Positions 21,373-34,961 of a DNA stretch of 64,000 nucleotides are shown here, piece by piece (position 1 is the first letter of the stretch; each line of letters begins with the position of its first letter). The notes below the pieces were generated by a model. The model had not been told where the DNA came from and did no database searches. It was given only the letters and a program-made list of their open reading frames with translations. This stretch comes from Prinsepia uniflora (lineage: Eukaryota > Streptophyta > Magnoliopsida > Rosales > Rosaceae), in assembly GCA_032719365.1 (NCBI GenBank), contig CM064872.1, positions 17,391,572 through 17,455,571 on the forward strand. Reading direction: 5' to 3'. The position numbers and the translations under genes were made by a program.

Positions 21373-22870
21373 ATATCAATACATCAATAACATCAATTCA
21401 TTATAAATGAAAGTGCTATGTTCAAATCCATCGTCAATTGATTATACATCAACACATGATCAATAACAATACACTCCCTCCAAAACACTTAATACATCAA
21501 TAATAAAACACTCAATACATCATAATTTCTGAACCATACACTTATACCCGAATTCAACATTTATCCAAATTCAACATTAAATCAAGGTATGTTGACCTTG
21601 ACCCAAATTCAATATTAAAGTGTGTGTTATAACAATTAACCAAAGAGAGATATAAAAATGTAGGGTTTATAAATTTATAAATTTATTTACTTTGATTTAA
21701 TAGAGGAAAGGTCGACCTCCCTTAGTGGCGTCGTCGTGGTGGCGGTGGCGTCGTGGCGCCGTGTCCCGTCGTCATGGCGTTGTGGTGACTACTTTTTTGC
21801 TTCAGATAGTCGAGAGAGGAAGTGTAGGTGTGCTCTATTTCAAGAGCTTCTAACTTCCCTAGATTAAATAACACTGCAAGCATAGTGGAGGGTCAATTGA
21901 CGATAGAGAAGACTTCTCCTGCAGGTTTCTTCGGCGGTCGGAGGGTCAAGTGACCCTCCTTGCCCCTTAGTCGGTCCACCAGTGGGTATATGGTAAATTT
22001 AAAAAATTAATTAAAATTAATTTATTATAATGGTTCGATTTAGATTTAACGGATTTTTAAAAATGAAAATTCAAAACTAACCGTTACTAACAGAGCGGTT
22101 TAGTTTAAATTTTTGAACCGTTTAGCTTTTATTTGATCAAAACTGAACGGTTAGATAAATAACAAATTAAAGTATATGGATTAATAGTTTTAACGGATTT
22201 ATGCTAACTTCTAATTGATGATAAAAATAAGGTGATAATCAAATTTTGATCATGAGCGTGGATGAGAGTCCTTTAACTAAATCATCAATACACCCCACCT
22301 CGTACAAGTATGACATATTGCATAATGGTAAATATATGCTATGCTTTCAAGTCCATGGTTTATTGAATTTAGTTTAATAAAATTTGAAATATATATGTTA
22401 TTAGTATTATGATATGGTAGTTTTTTTCTCTGCCGGCAGGTCGTGATAAGTCTTGATTTCGCGTTACATAACGTGCAAGGTTAATTATTAATATGTAATC
22501 TCATCTTCTAATATCGTTAGATAAACAAAGATGATAATGATGATAATTGAAAAATTGTAAAAATTAAAATATTCAAACTATTTAGATTCTCAGTTCAAAA
22601 TGGCCCTTATAAATTCTCTTCCCTCAGAGTAGTTCAATAGATCTAAGGGCGTTGAAGACAAAGAAATTGTTGAAGTCACTTATTTTATCTAATGCCAACA
22701 TCTTTGGTGTTAAGGAAAGATCAAATCACTTACAAGCAGGTTGGCAAGAAATTCTTGCAAAAACACCGGTGTGCGCTAGAAAATATTTCTTGTACATAAT
22801 TAGTAAGTTAATTAGTATATATATTATGTTGATTCATTAATTGTCACAGTAGTTTACTCAAGTGAGTTGC
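21373..22870. other. AT-rich gap with a GC-rich island
   Basis: The island at 21706-21970 (GTCGTCGTGGTGGCGGTGGCG and the palindrome GGAGGGTCAAGTGACCCTCC at 21940-21959) stands out from AT-rich surroundings. Its GAGGGTCAA / GACCCTCC wording resembles the unpaired centre of the foldback at 3145-3771, so it may be a foldback relic. No gene is supported. Confidence 0.4.
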
Positions 22871-23674
22871 TAGAGGTATTAATCGGTACGATCGGTTCAA
22901 TATTTCACTGAAACTGAACTGAATCACTCTTTCGGTATCGGTATCGGTTTGATACTAGATTTCTCAATGTCTAGATTGGAACTAGATCGAACTAGCCGGT
23001 TCGATTTGGGGATTAGTTTTTTCTTTTCTTTTCTTATGTTCGCATTAATTCGAGAAATCAAGAGATGGAGAGTGAAAGAAACTAAGAGAGTCCTCGAGAG
23101 AGACGACTAGGCCAAGAGCAGAGAGGCACTGAATACACGGATGGTCAACCGTCAAGTGGGTGAGCTGAGATGGAGGTGTGCGAATCACGATGGCGCCGTG
23201 CAAGTGGAATCGCGATGGAGGCGTGCAAGTGGAATCGCAATGGCATCATGCGAATCGCGTTGAAAGCGTGAGGCAGTGAGGCATGAGGGGGAGGCGTGAG
23301 TGTGAGGCGATGTGGCGGTATGGCAATGAGGCATTGAGGCGTAAGGGTTAAGCAGATTAGCAGAATAGAATAGACTCGTTTATGAGGTTTTGAGATGAGA
23401 GAGTGAGATACAAATGAAGCAGATGAAGATCGATCATCGATGTTATCGAAGTTCGAATGGGTAACAGTTTAAAGCAAAACAGGCCTCGTTTGGCAAAAAC
23501 CCAATCCGATTCTATCTTTTGATTTGAGAATTGAAAAACTGAAACCGTGCCATTTCTATTTCGGTTTGATCCATTTTTTATTTCGATTACGGGTTTTTTT
23601 CCTGCTATTTTTTCGGGATGATTTTGTATGATTCAATATTTTGGTCGGTTTTTCAATTTCGACTAACAGCCCTA
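22871..23674. mobile_element. Non-autonomous hAT-like element
   Basis: It starts TAGAGGTATTAATCGG and its right end read inward is TAGGGCTGTTAGTCGA, an imperfect terminal inverted repeat of hAT type. Both subterminal zones carry CGGTTC/ACCGA repeats. The interior (23140-23350) is GC-rich with repeated GCGTGCAAGTGGAATCGC. There is no transposase frame. No 8-bp target duplication is visible, so boundaries are tentative. Confidence 0.5.
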
Positions 23675-25909
23675 AGTACTAGTTGAGACGCATGGGGGAA
23701 TCTTTTTGTTTTCTTTTGCTTGTTCTTTCTTTTGGTTTCCAAACTCAGCTTCGAATCCTAGGGACAATTCTTCGCTATTTTGTTATTTTGTTTTCAGTTT
23801 TTAATTTTTTTTCTTTTTTTCAAAACTCGTTTTTTTTCTTCTTTTGTTTTCTTTTTTCCCAAGTCAAATCAAATAATTTTTCATATTGTGTATTGCTCCT
23901 CTCTTTCTATAGCTAAACCAAAATCGTAACCCTTTTTCTTCCACTCAATTTTAAAGTAATCAAAGAAAATAATTTATTGGTAAAAAAAATTGTCCAAAAA
24001 AAAAAATTAAATTTAATGGGAGACGATATTAAGGACCTTAAATACCCAATTGAATACATTAAATTTGGTAATTTTTTCTCGTTAAAATTTGAATTTGTGT
24101 GAATTTTGTAGCAATATACGACACTCTTAACAAATTTTAGCAATATACGACGCTCTTAACAAATTTTAGCAATATACGACACTGTTGTTTGGACTCTCAA
24201 GATCTTAGAGTCGTTCCTGGATGGATATGAACTCTCCATGTTTTACGAGTCGCCTATATCATTAAGGGTAATCGAACCAATTTATATGTACGAGGTGGAG
24301 GGTTGTTAAAGCACGAAGCCATTCAAAGGGGTCGATTGCGGTCGGAGCCTTTTTACTCGGACCCCATAGCGTACTGTTATAGCAGCACTGGCCATGAATC
24401 AAGGCATTCATTAATATATGTGCTGGTAATAATTCACTTTTAGAAAGCCCAATAATTTTACCAACAATTTAGTTACATTCAACTTCAGCCTTTACTATTT
24501 TCACCTCAACAATTTACTTTCATATATCCCGATTCATTACTTCACCACATTTCTCAACTGGAATTTCCTTTATACATCTAGTCGCTCGCTAGCACCACCT
24601 TCTTGTTTTCAGTATGATTTTTCTTTTGGTTATAATGCGAGGACTCGTTCCTTAATTATAACTAATATCTACCTTATATTTTGACATCATTTTAACTAAC
24701 GTTAGAGGGTTTGTTTTCGCCATATAGATTTTTAAGCCCATTGTATCAAACACAAAAACAAAACAAAAATATTTTGAGACCCTTTAATTCAAAAAGTATT
24801 GCGTGGTATTCTAAATTTACCAAAATACTTGATTATTAATATTATGTTGAAAAATTCATACGAGTATGTTATGATCTTTAGTATTTATATTTTTTTCTTC
24901 ATACAATATTATTAAAAAAGAAAATTATATACATAAAATACGAGTCTCACTTTTCAAATAAATTTAACTCAAAACATCCCTCGAAATTGAATATAACTAA
25001 TTAATTTAGTGTGTTCACGTATTCCAATGTCTACTAGGAAGCCTTATATTCAACATGCATGAGTAGGGTTGATATCGATATGCAAGGGTAGTAGACATCA
25101 TTGGGCTAGGGTGGACTCTAACCTAGTGCAAGCTACGAAAACTTGAGTCTTATGGTTCACGAAATTTCTAGGTTGTTGGAAGTTAGTCTACCTTTTTTCA
25201 ATAAAAATTATTAGCCCCACGCATGTCAATATCTAAAACAAACTCTACTCTCTATCCTATAAATAGTAGACCGAAAAAAAAATTTATCTTCCGCAGTATC
25301 CTAAAAAAATTTAGGAATTTTCATTGATAGAAAGCTCTAGCAGAGTCCCTATTTTCACCTTCCTTATGCGCTATTGTGCCCCTTCTCCTCTTTTTTTTCC
25401 TCTTTTAGTTATTTATTTTTTTGTATTTATTTTCCGTCTACTTTTATTGTTTTATTTGGCTCCTCCCTTTGTTGATGTTTTTGCTTCTCCTTATTTGGGG
25501 ACTCTCCACATCTCCCTAGATTTACATTTTCATCTTCACCTCAAATTTCATTCACCTTACTTCAACCTCCTTCTCAACCATTTCCGATGACTCTTATTGC
25601 TATGCCTCTTCAGACTTTTCATCACCGTCTTTCGCCTTTAAATTCATATTCCTCACAAGCCTCCAAGTTCCCTTAGTGGGCTGGGAATTTGGATGGCTAT
25701 CAAAGTGCTTTACACACTCGACAAATGGATTATAAGAGCCCTTTTTGTGTGGGTGGCTTATTCACCCCCATTTTCCGTTGTCTTCTTCGATATCATCTTC
25801 ACTATTTTCGGTTATGATGGTTGTCTGTTTGCAGATATGTGGCGATTTGAGTGGCTGAGTATGGCTGCATTTGGAGTGATGAAGGCTATCCATTTTTAGA
25901 TCTAGGATT
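23675..25909. other. AT-rich intergenic DNA with a small tandem repeat
   Basis: A 29-bp unit starting AGCAATATACGACACTC is repeated 2.5 times at 24110-24183. T-rich tracts at 23690-23880 make spurious hydrophobic frames. No gene is supported. Confidence 0.5.
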
Positions 25910-26079
25910 TGTTTTGGACTTTTTAATTTTTGTGTAATGGATTTACTTGCTGCATGTGGATATAGTGTTATGAGTTTTTCTTATGTTCCTTTTTAAGTTT
26001 TTTCGTTATTGGGCTTTCGTTGTCATTGTAATTGTTTGCCCTATTTAATGAAAATCTCAATTGTTTGATAAAAAAAAAT
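25910..26079 (+). mobile_element. Probable 3' end of a truncated LINE
   Basis: TTGTAATTGTTTGCCCTATTTAATGA followed by TTGTTTGATAAAAAAAA is the typical tail of plant L1-like elements, with an A run at 26070-26078. How far left the copy extends is unclear; the frames at 25324-25899 are not recognisable as LINE protein. Confidence 0.4.
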
Positions 26080-26420
26080 AAACTTTTGATATTTTAGAGG
26101 TTTTGGATCATTAGATTTAATAAATGAGGGAAAAAAAGTAGAAATTCCTATATACTTATAATTGAATATATTTTATAAGTATTAAATTAATAAAGTAAGG
26201 ATATTCAGATTTTTTATTTGAAACAAACAATAAAATATTTGAAATTTTTTAAAATAGAGAACACTACTAGAGTAAAATTTTTAAAATTTATTTTACTAAA
26301 ATAACTTTCAAACTATTTTAAATAGAATATAACTTAGGTTTAGGGACTCTACTAAAGTTGCTCAATATGTATAATTTCGCTTACTAAAGGAACATTAGAC
26401 CTTCATCTATTCAGTTTTTT
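26080..26420. other. AT-rich gap, nothing recognised
   Basis: Low-complexity A/T sequence between two LINE tails. The T runs from 26421 belong to the next LINE. Confidence 0.4.
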
Positions 26421-29400
26421 ATTTTTTATTTTTTTATTTTTTTAGAAGAGATGTTTATTCAAAACATCTTATGAAAGTCCATAAATAAACATTAGGTCCA
26501 TCAAGAACCCAAACGTGAACATTAGGAACAATAGCAAGATCTAAAATATATATGTAGTTTGATTAAGTTCACCTAGAACTTAAGTAAAATAAAATAAAGT
26601 AAAATATACCTGGGGTCTAACTATAAAGTAATTACAACGAAAGCCACAACTAAATGTTCACTGACGGTAAGAGGCTTATGATCTGTGCATGGTGCTGCGT
26701 TGTTAAAAAACCTTTTCAAGGAAAAATCCAATGGAATAAAACCATGGCAATGAAAAAGAGTGCAACTTACATAAAGAGAATTAGGGATATTGAGCATCCT
26801 CAAAATGTCAAAATGAGTCACAACTTAAATAGAAGAAAGCTCACCGTCTCGATGCATAGTGTCAAGTGCTGACACTAGGACCATCGGCTTGTAAAGCAGC
26901 ACATAACCAGATGGACTTTTTTCAATCCAGACTTGAAATTCTAAGAAGGTGAAGGCATAATTAGCTAGAATATGTGCAGCTTGATTGCAACTATGAGGGG
27001 TAAATTGGCAATAGACTGAATGAAAGTAACGAAAATAAGTGTTGCACCTCCTCAACCAACACACCATCAGCATCCAGACAGGCTTCATCAGATTCTAATA
27101 GCCTAATGACTTCTTAAGTATCCATTTCAAATATTAGAAACTTATAAACCATATGATAAGCAACTTGCAAACCTAAATAAGCTGCCATAAGTTTTGTTGC
27201 CTTAGAGGTGAGGTTTCCCTTAATCCTTTGGAGGTTGCCATCATATAAAGCCCTGTAAAATCATAGACCACCGCCCCCAGACCACGAGTTTCGTTAATGT
27301 TATTATAGAGTCTATGCTGAAGTAGCAAGAACAAATTCATTCATGAGGCTACTTCTACGATCATATAGAGTCTGTGCTGAAGTATATTTCCCATAAATTA
27401 AACTTGTATTACGATCACACCAGAAACTCTAGCAGAGATGGATAATACGAACTAGCTCCTCCGGCTGTAGAACGCTTGAGAATACTAATACCAATCCAAA
27501 AAACCAGAAACAAACCATTAACTAAACAAAGAAGAGAGAGGGGACAATAACCAAATTTCCTTGGCGAAAGAAAAACACCATAACATGTGAACTACCGTTT
27601 CTACCTGCTTATGACAACGAGAACAAATAGGGGATGAAACTATATGGCGAGTAAAATGATTTGACATACGGGGGCATAATAGTATGTAGACATCTCCACA
27701 TGTTTATTTTAATTTTATTAGGGAGTGCAAGAGACCATACCAAAGTCCAAAGTTTATTGTAAGATCATGCTGAAGACCTGATCCCCTTTGTAGAACTCAA
27801 CAGAATTGTCTGGGCAACCCAATATCCGCTTTTAATAGAATATTGACCATTTTTCTGGAAATTCCAAAATCCTCTTATCTAGTAAATTCATATATGGCAG
27901 AGGGATAGAAAATATCAATGCTATCTCGGAGTCCCAGAATAGATGGTTAAGAATGTCAAGATCCCAACAATCATATGCACTAATGAGGGGACTAATAGTG
28001 TATTATGAGGAATGAAAGGTGATGAACGAATATGCAATCGTGTAGAAGATGGTAACCAAGCATTGGTATGCATACTTATTGATTGTCCATCACCTATCCT
28101 CCAATGGAGGCCATGGAAAAAGGAGTTCTCATCCTCGTAACAGAGATCTCCATATGAAAAAGGAAAAGCAACCCTTGGCAGCATGTAAGAAGTTTCCATT
28201 AGGGTAGTAGCATGCTTGATAAACTGTACTAACTAGACAGTTAGGATTGCAGAAAATACGCCAACATTATTTAGCCAGTAATGCCTAATTAAAATCAATA
28301 AAATCACGAAAACTCATACCCACATCTTCCTCATTATGACAAAGAGCCTTCCACTTGAGCCAATGGATGCCACTACAGTTGTATTGTTTTCCCCACCAAA
28401 TCTTAGCATTAAGAGAAGTGATTTCAGAACAGATACTTTTTGACAACCAAAAACATTCATGGAATAGAAAGGCATTGCTTGAATAAAAACCTCAGTCAAG
28501 ATCTCCTTACCTGCACTGGAAAGTGATTTTTCCTTCTAGCCATTTAATTTGCACCAAACACAATCATGAATGGAGGAAAATAGTTTCGACGTCCATTCCC
28601 CACCAAGGGGGGCAAGCCAAGATACTGTTCATGACAAGAGACCAATGACACGCCCAAAGCAGTAGCTAGGCAATTCTAAAGAAATTGAGATACATTAGGT
28701 CTAAGTGATAGTACTGACTTAGTAAGGTTAATCTACTGACCAGAACCGTCCTCATAAATTTTAAAAATAGTGCACAGAGTATGGCAGACCTCCTTAGTGA
28801 TTTCAAGGAAAAGAAAGCTTTCATCAGCGAATAGGAGATGTGAAATATGGGGACCTGAACGTCCTACTCAAACTCCCTATAATGATCCTTCAACCTCAGC
28901 TTGATTAAGTAGAGTATAAAAACCTTTAGAACAGATTAAGAACAAATATGGGGAGAGAGGGCAGCCTTGTCTTAGAAACCTGTCTAGAACAATATGACCA
29001 AATGAGTCTCCCTTCCAGAGAATTGAGAAGGAACCTAATGTCAGACAAGCCATTATGCGATTAACCCAGCCCAGATCAAACCCTATACGAAGCATTATAG
29101 CCTTTAAGAAACACCACTCCACACGGTCACACGCTTTGGCCATATCCAACTTAAGAGCCATATCGTTTCATTGGCCAGTTTTCATATGCTTGACTACATG
29201 CATCATTTCAAAAGCAACCATCACATTGTCCAAAATACTTTGTTTAGGAAAAAAATAACTTTGGGTGACACTGATAATTGAAGACAGAACTAACTTGAAG
29301 CGGTTAGCATACATCTTTGCTATTAACTTATAAATAACTGAACATAAACTTATGGGTCTGAAGTCCTGAACTCTAGTTGAGATTTGATTTTAGAAATTAA

Positions 29401-31247
29401 TAAAATCAACATAAACACTGGACTCACCATTCAAAATGCTTAAACAGTGTGAGATATATTATATCCCACAATATCCCAGTATCTTTGATAGAAGATGGCA
29501 GGCATTCCATCAAACCCAGGTGATTTTGTTAGAGGCATTTGGGCGATAGAATTTTACAAATAACTTCTAGTAAATGGTCATAGGGGAATTGCATTTATTT
29601 CGACAGTGACACAGGGCTCCACATAATTCAAGATTCGATCCATAGCGATTGCACCAGTGTGTGTGAACAATTATGAAAAATAAGAACAAAATAGATTTCC
29701 AATGTTGTGCATCATTGATTCCAACATTGTTATTAGTGCAAGTCCCACACCTCTAGTAAAGGGTCTTAGGAGAATCGCATTCATTCGCACAATGACACAA
29801 GGCTTCATATAATTCAAGATGCGATCCATAGCGATTGACCAGTGTGTGTGAACAATTGTGAGAAATAAGAACAAAATAGATTTCCAATGTCCTCGGGATC
29901 AGTATACCATATGCCTTATGCATCGTTGATTCCAACAATGTTATTAGTGCAAGTCTGAGCTTTGGCCCATACATGGAAGTATTTCATGTTTTGATCTCCA
30001 TGTTTAAACCAAGAGACTCTTGAATGCTGGCACCAAAAAATTTTCACTTTTTTTGGCAGTTCATTTATTGTGGTCTCTAACTGCTGTATTCATGGGAGAA
30101 AGCGAAATAATTGATATTTGGATTGAATAATGGATACGTTATGTTTCACCGTCCGAATACGTTTATGGATGTTACCAAAAGTCTTGCAATTCCAATTGTG
30201 CAAATTATCTGCATTGATAGCCAAAGTATGGGCTGAGAAAGATGAAGGAGAAGTGTCTTGGATCCAAATTTTCTGGACCAAGTCTTCACAAACTTGTTCA
30301 TGAACCTACATTTCTTCAAATTGAAACCGACGGCGCTTTCTGGAGATAAAAGTACGTATCAATGCATCCTTGGTAATCTCAATAAGCAGAGCCTTGTGAT
30401 CAAAACCATATGTAACTAAGTGATGACATAGTACATGCACAACTAAGTGATGACATAGTACATGCATAAAGGTTGACATACCACTGTGTTAACTAGCCTC
30501 GGTTAAGCTGTGCTTACACTAGATCCTCATCCGCATGTTGGTAGTGAAAAGATATCCTGTGTATGGAATAGAGAGCAAACCACAAGCTTGAAGAGTAGCT
30601 CAGAATGGGTTCATTTTCCACATAGAACGATCACACATACCATGTTTTTCATTCGTAGAAAGGATTTTGTTGAAATCTCTAATGACCAACCACGGGCCAA
30701 AGACAATTGAGTGTATACAACGCAACAACTCCTATGAACGACTGCAAAGTTGTGCAATTGGATTTCCATAAAAACTAGTAATCCACAAATTACCAGAATT
30801 GAGAAGAGGAGACTAGTACTTCAATGTGATCTGCAGATGTACCCAATACATGAACAGACCAATCAAGATGCCAAAAAAAGATAATACCACCACTGAATCC
30901 TTCCCGAATCACATAAATTCCTTCATACTGACCCGTTTGAGTTCGCAAGGTGTTCACCTGATGTTCACTCATCTTAGTCTCTTGTAAAAACACAAAATTG
31001 AGATGATGTTCCCCTAGGATATTCCTAAGAGAACGCGTAGTTTGGGGGTTTAGAGACAGAGATGACCCTCCTGCCTACCCATTGTCCTTATAACGTTGTA
31101 TGAATAGATCGTGGGGCAATCGACCACCAGGAATGTGAAAATGACGGTCACAATGCGTGGCATGGTGCCTTGAGATGGGTAGGGAAATGGTGCCAATCGA
31201 CATGACTGAGTCTCCGAGAAACTCAGCAGTGGAGTGATTTCCCTGTT
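26421..31247 (-). mobile_element. Decayed L1-type LINE (endonuclease, RT, zf-RVT, RNase H)
   Basis: Read right to left, ORF2 parts appear in canonical order but in broken frames. The AP endonuclease is at about 31050-30790 (FLQETKMSEHQ, SGGIIFFW), and the reverse transcriptase at about 29260-28830 (LDMAKACDRVEW, RQGCPLSPYLFLIC). Its catalytic FADD motif reads FADE at 28820-28831. The zf-RVT segment follows (WRIGDGQSISMHTNAWL near 28080, CSRCHKQVETVVHMLW near 27600), then an RNase H remnant (26825-27088, HSCNQAAHILANYA). T runs at 26421-26451 are the plus-strand image of a poly(A) tail. Many frameshifts and stops, and a duplication near 29567-29958, show an old, inactive copy. The 5' end is cut by the LTR at 31248. 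Confidence 0.85.
29567..29958. repeat. Diverged tandem duplication within the LINE
   Basis: Two units of about 190 bp, about 29567-29745 and 29755-29958, share CGATCCATAGCGATTG, CAGTGTGTGTGAACAATT and AAATAGATTTCCAATGT in the same order. The second unit holds an extra segment near 29900. The duplication arose after or during LINE decay. Confidence 0.75.
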
Positions 31248-34099
31248 TGACAGGACCCTACTTGAAAACCCAAAAAGGTACATTCAGATCCTGCTCTTGT
31301 CTAATAAGAATCAAGATAAACCCACAAAACCTTTTTAGACAAGGGATACACTAACATCTCGCTAGTTCATGCCTCTACTTCTCGAGCCTCGATTCTAGTG
31401 CAGCAGCCCTGAAGGGTTACAAAACCAAGTAAACGTGTAAGTGGACGAAAAGAAACGTTTAAACATGATTTGGAAACATTAAGCTTTTATCCTCCATTTT
31501 TAAAACCATGCATGCATACAAAAACCCTTTCAAGAATCATTTCAATTCGATTAAAACAAAACACATTTTATATTCTCGAAATACGTGAAAATATCCATAA
31601 AGTAAATAATCGGAAATCAAGCGTTAACCACAAATCAGTTTAACCACGAAATACTAGCACGTCATAACATAATAATCTATCAAATCAAACCATACATTTC
31701 ACAGTCAATTCATCATTGACTCACAATATCAAACATCAAACCATTGCCCCACTAACAAACACACCACAATTCACTCGGGAACCGGAGCTTACCTCGACGT
31801 CCGAGACTACCAAATCTAACAACACACATCACGAGGAAGGTTACTCATCATAAATTACATTAGTAATACGCAATCAATCCATATCCAACATTATCACAGG
31901 ATTCACACAAAGTCAACTCAACATCACTGCACAAACACAACATCATTCATCACATCACAAGGGCACTACTGGTAGGCCATCACATACACACTCGGGAACC
32001 AAAGCCTTATACTCGTCGTCCAAGTCATTACAACACAATCTCAAGAACCGGAGCCCTAGGCTCGACGTATGAGACTCACATCCAATTCACACAATCATAA
32101 TCATAATCATACATAATACTAGTCTTAGGATTTGGTGCCCCCGGCTCGACCTATGAGACTAATCAAACAACCAACAAGCATCATCACATATAACTGGCCC
32201 AAATCCAATTCACAGTCAACATCACAGTTCATATCATTAATATCGAGATACACATACTCATATCACATCTCAAGTCAAACCATCATCATCATATCTTAAG
32301 TTCACCGTACCCAAGGAATCATACATTTATCACACTCATCAATTTCATATCCAAAACCTTGTTCTAGAAACCTCGGGCCTAAGCCCAATACCAAGTTATA
32401 CATTGTATCTCGTAAAATGTGCATAGGAAGCATTTTCTACGAAAATATAGTAAATACATAAAAACCATCTTGTTTCATTATTCAACCGTTGGTCATCCCA
32501 AATCTAGAATTAAAACCGAAATCCGAAAACTTATACTTGAGAAAAATATCGTAAAACGAGCCATCAAAGGCTTTCGAAAAACCATCCAAAATCATATAAC
32601 ATCACTAACAATCCAACATTAACTATTCAAATCACAAATCATACTCAATCTCAAAAACACATTCGAATCAGAATCGAAAACTGAAATTTACGTAAATCCT
32701 CAAAAAAATGTGGAATAAAATAATAATAAAATATTCATAAAATCACCAAAAATTTGATAAAATTTCCAATCACTAAATACCCTCTATTTTCATACCAATT
32801 TTTTTTGGGATATTTAAACGTATTTAAAACGAACCCTAAACCTTCGAACAACTAAAACTACCCTGAAACGATGTCTGATTGACTCGAAACCTGCGCCAAA
32901 ATAATCGTAATATCGGAAACACCAAAAGACATGTTGGACGTATGCCTAGATTCCTTGCCACACGCCCCCACGTGTCGCCAGAAGCCGCTACGCGTGAATC
33001 CCACGCGCTAGGTTTTGTTCATCGTCCTTGTCACTCATTTACTGATTTTTCGGGTCACCCGACCCCGTTACCCAAACCAGTTCTAACTCTCTCCACACTT
33101 AACCGTTTTCACTCTTTTTTCTTCAAATCGACTTTAGATTAACTTATGAAATGATCTATGGGTTCATAAGTGAAGAAAACAACCTCAAGAACCCTGTGCA
33201 AGTCCACCGTTCTCGGCTAGTTTCTAGCTTACTGTTTGGGTAGTCCCAGCCTCTAAACACTCAACTGAACAACTTATTAAGATTGGAAAACCCCACGAAC
33301 GGTGTCTTTGAGCCCGTTTCCCAAGTTCCCAGCTGAAAACTGGATCGAATAACTCCAACCTAAAACTTTCTTCTCGGGTCACGCTGGGTTCTCGGTTCAG
33401 AACCACCAACCACTCTTTTTCTCTCTTTGGTTCCTTCCTCCCACTCTTCTTACTCTCCTAACTTTCATCTCTATGTTTCCTTTCTTCTCTGGTTTTATTT
33501 TCCTTCATATACTTCACAGTGCACATCCACACACTTCACCAATCTTCCACACAAACCCTTAACAACCGAACACAACTCACACCAAGAGTCCAAGTCGGTG
33601 CACAATATCATAAGGGATAAGGGGAAACCTGTCCCTATCCTATTCAACAACTAAAAAGGTCTCACACTAAAGTTACCAAAATACCCTTGTGGATAGATTA
33701 CCAAATACACTTATGTATTTAAGGCCCAAAGAGATACCGTTCGAACTCCGTTTCTAGCATGCCACCTATCAACGGACTTGAAAGGCCAAGACCTTTGTAA
33801 CGGCCTTCTCAAATCACCTAAACGAGGTTCCGATTAAAAATTCAACATTTTAACTTTGGCCAAAAAAGTCAACTATTTAACTTAAGGGCAAAACGGTCAA
33901 TTTTGTCCAACCTTTTTCACGATTTTGGCATGCTGTCTGTCTATGAACTCAGGATCTCGAGACCATCAAAATGGTCTTTTCGAAATCTCCAAATAGCGTC
34001 CCAATAAAAAAGTCAGCATTTTGACTTTTCAAAGGCAGAATTGTCATTTTCTCCTTAAATTTTCAAATTTCATGTTTCCTCAAGATCCGAGTCGTTAGT
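31248..34099 (-). mobile_element. TGTAAC-type LTR, minus orientation (about 2.85 kb)
   Basis: The plus strand begins TGACAGGACCC, the inverted LTR end. The right end carries the family's start in reverse (CCGAGTCGTTA for TAACGACTCGG), with the first bases altered. Shared features are the GCATGCAT block near 31506, the duplicated GTCAACT/GCCACCTATCAACGG module at 33760-34060, and an array of CGGAGC...CTCGACGT...GAGACT units at about 31775-32165. The flanks do not give a target duplication: LINE lies on the left, Tat gag-pro on the right. A deletion or recombination between elements is therefore likely. The long frames inside are not recognisable. Confidence 0.7.
31775..32165 (-). repeat. Degenerate array of CGGAGC...CGACGT...GAGACT units
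   Basis: At least four units in this LTR share a layout of CTCGGGAACCGGAGC, CTCGACGT and GAGACT, separated by 40-110 bp of AT-rich sequence. It sits where sister LTRs carry GGGCTTGAGGCCC or GAGTTTAAAGACTC arrays. Confidence 0.6.
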
Positions 34100-34448
34100 C
34101 CTTTTCAAGGATGTAGAGTTGAGTGAATGCCTCCATGCAGATCACCTTAACCGAGCTACCAGTGTCGATGAGTATCCGTCTAACGTCAAAGTTGGATATA
34201 TGGGCTTGAGAGATGAAAGGGTCGTCATGTGGGAGACGATGCCTCGCTCTTCCTTCTCATAGAAGGTGATTGGTTCCCAACCTGCCCTGTTGATTGTTTG
34301 TGCTTTTCCAAATTCAATGTTGAAGAAGTGATGATTAGACTGGGCTATTCGGAGGAAGGCTTTCTTTTCCCGATTGGAAGTCTTTCTTTGCAAGAACTGG
34401 TTGATCTTCCTATCGTGAACTAGTCCTTCCACGATGTCATGGAGGGTT
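34100..34448 (-). pseudogene. Tat-type gypsy fragment, end of gag and start of protease
   Basis: Minus-strand frames read as the gag-to-protease junction of a Tat/Ogre-type gypsy polyprotein: LHDIVEGLVHDRKINQFL, NHHFFNIEF, WEPITFYEKEERGI, and, after a frameshift, RRILIDTGSS, the aspartic protease active site (D-T-G). The upstream gag part resumes at 39238 beyond the inserted LTRs. Protease and all of pol beyond about 34100 are missing, replaced by the LTR at 31248-34099. Confidence 0.75.
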
Positions 34449-34453
34449 ACGCA
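34449..34453. repeat. Target-site duplication ACGCA of the outer LTR
   Basis: ACGCA here recurs at 39233-39237. Together they bracket 34454-39232. Confidence 0.95.
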
Positions 34454-34961
34454 TGTAACGACCCGTCCCTGATTTTAGGGGTTAATTAAGAGTTAATTAT
34501 GGATTAGTAGGGCTAATCGGGGATTAGCCAAGAATTATCGGACGTTCAGGGTGAAATTACGATTTTGTCCATGAACGGGGGTGAAAAGTTGACTTTTAAC
34601 GCATGAGGTTCAATGCCCTAGGGCCGAGGACTGTTACGTATATCAGGTCGATAAGAGTCCGTAGACAGGCGGCACGTCGAAATTGGACATTCAACGGGAA
34701 AATTACGATTCACGGAAATTCCGAGGAACTATTACACGTTTTACGAGACGGATGCCATTTGTCATTAAGTGGGCCCAGATATTTAGGGGTAGGCCCAATG
34801 GATGAATGACAAGTGTCATTCATCCATTGCCCATCATTTTCCATACATGCATATCCATCCCCCTTTGTTCGATCATCCCACCAACTCGAAACCCAGGAAA
34901 CCCAAACCCCCCTTCCCCATGTCATCCACCTCCTTGCTCCTCGACTGAGGGTGAGAGGCAG

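Noticed and set aside
22862..23682. 8-bp target duplication for the hAT-like element
   Set aside because: The flanking octamers (TGAGTTGC and AGTACTAG) do not match.
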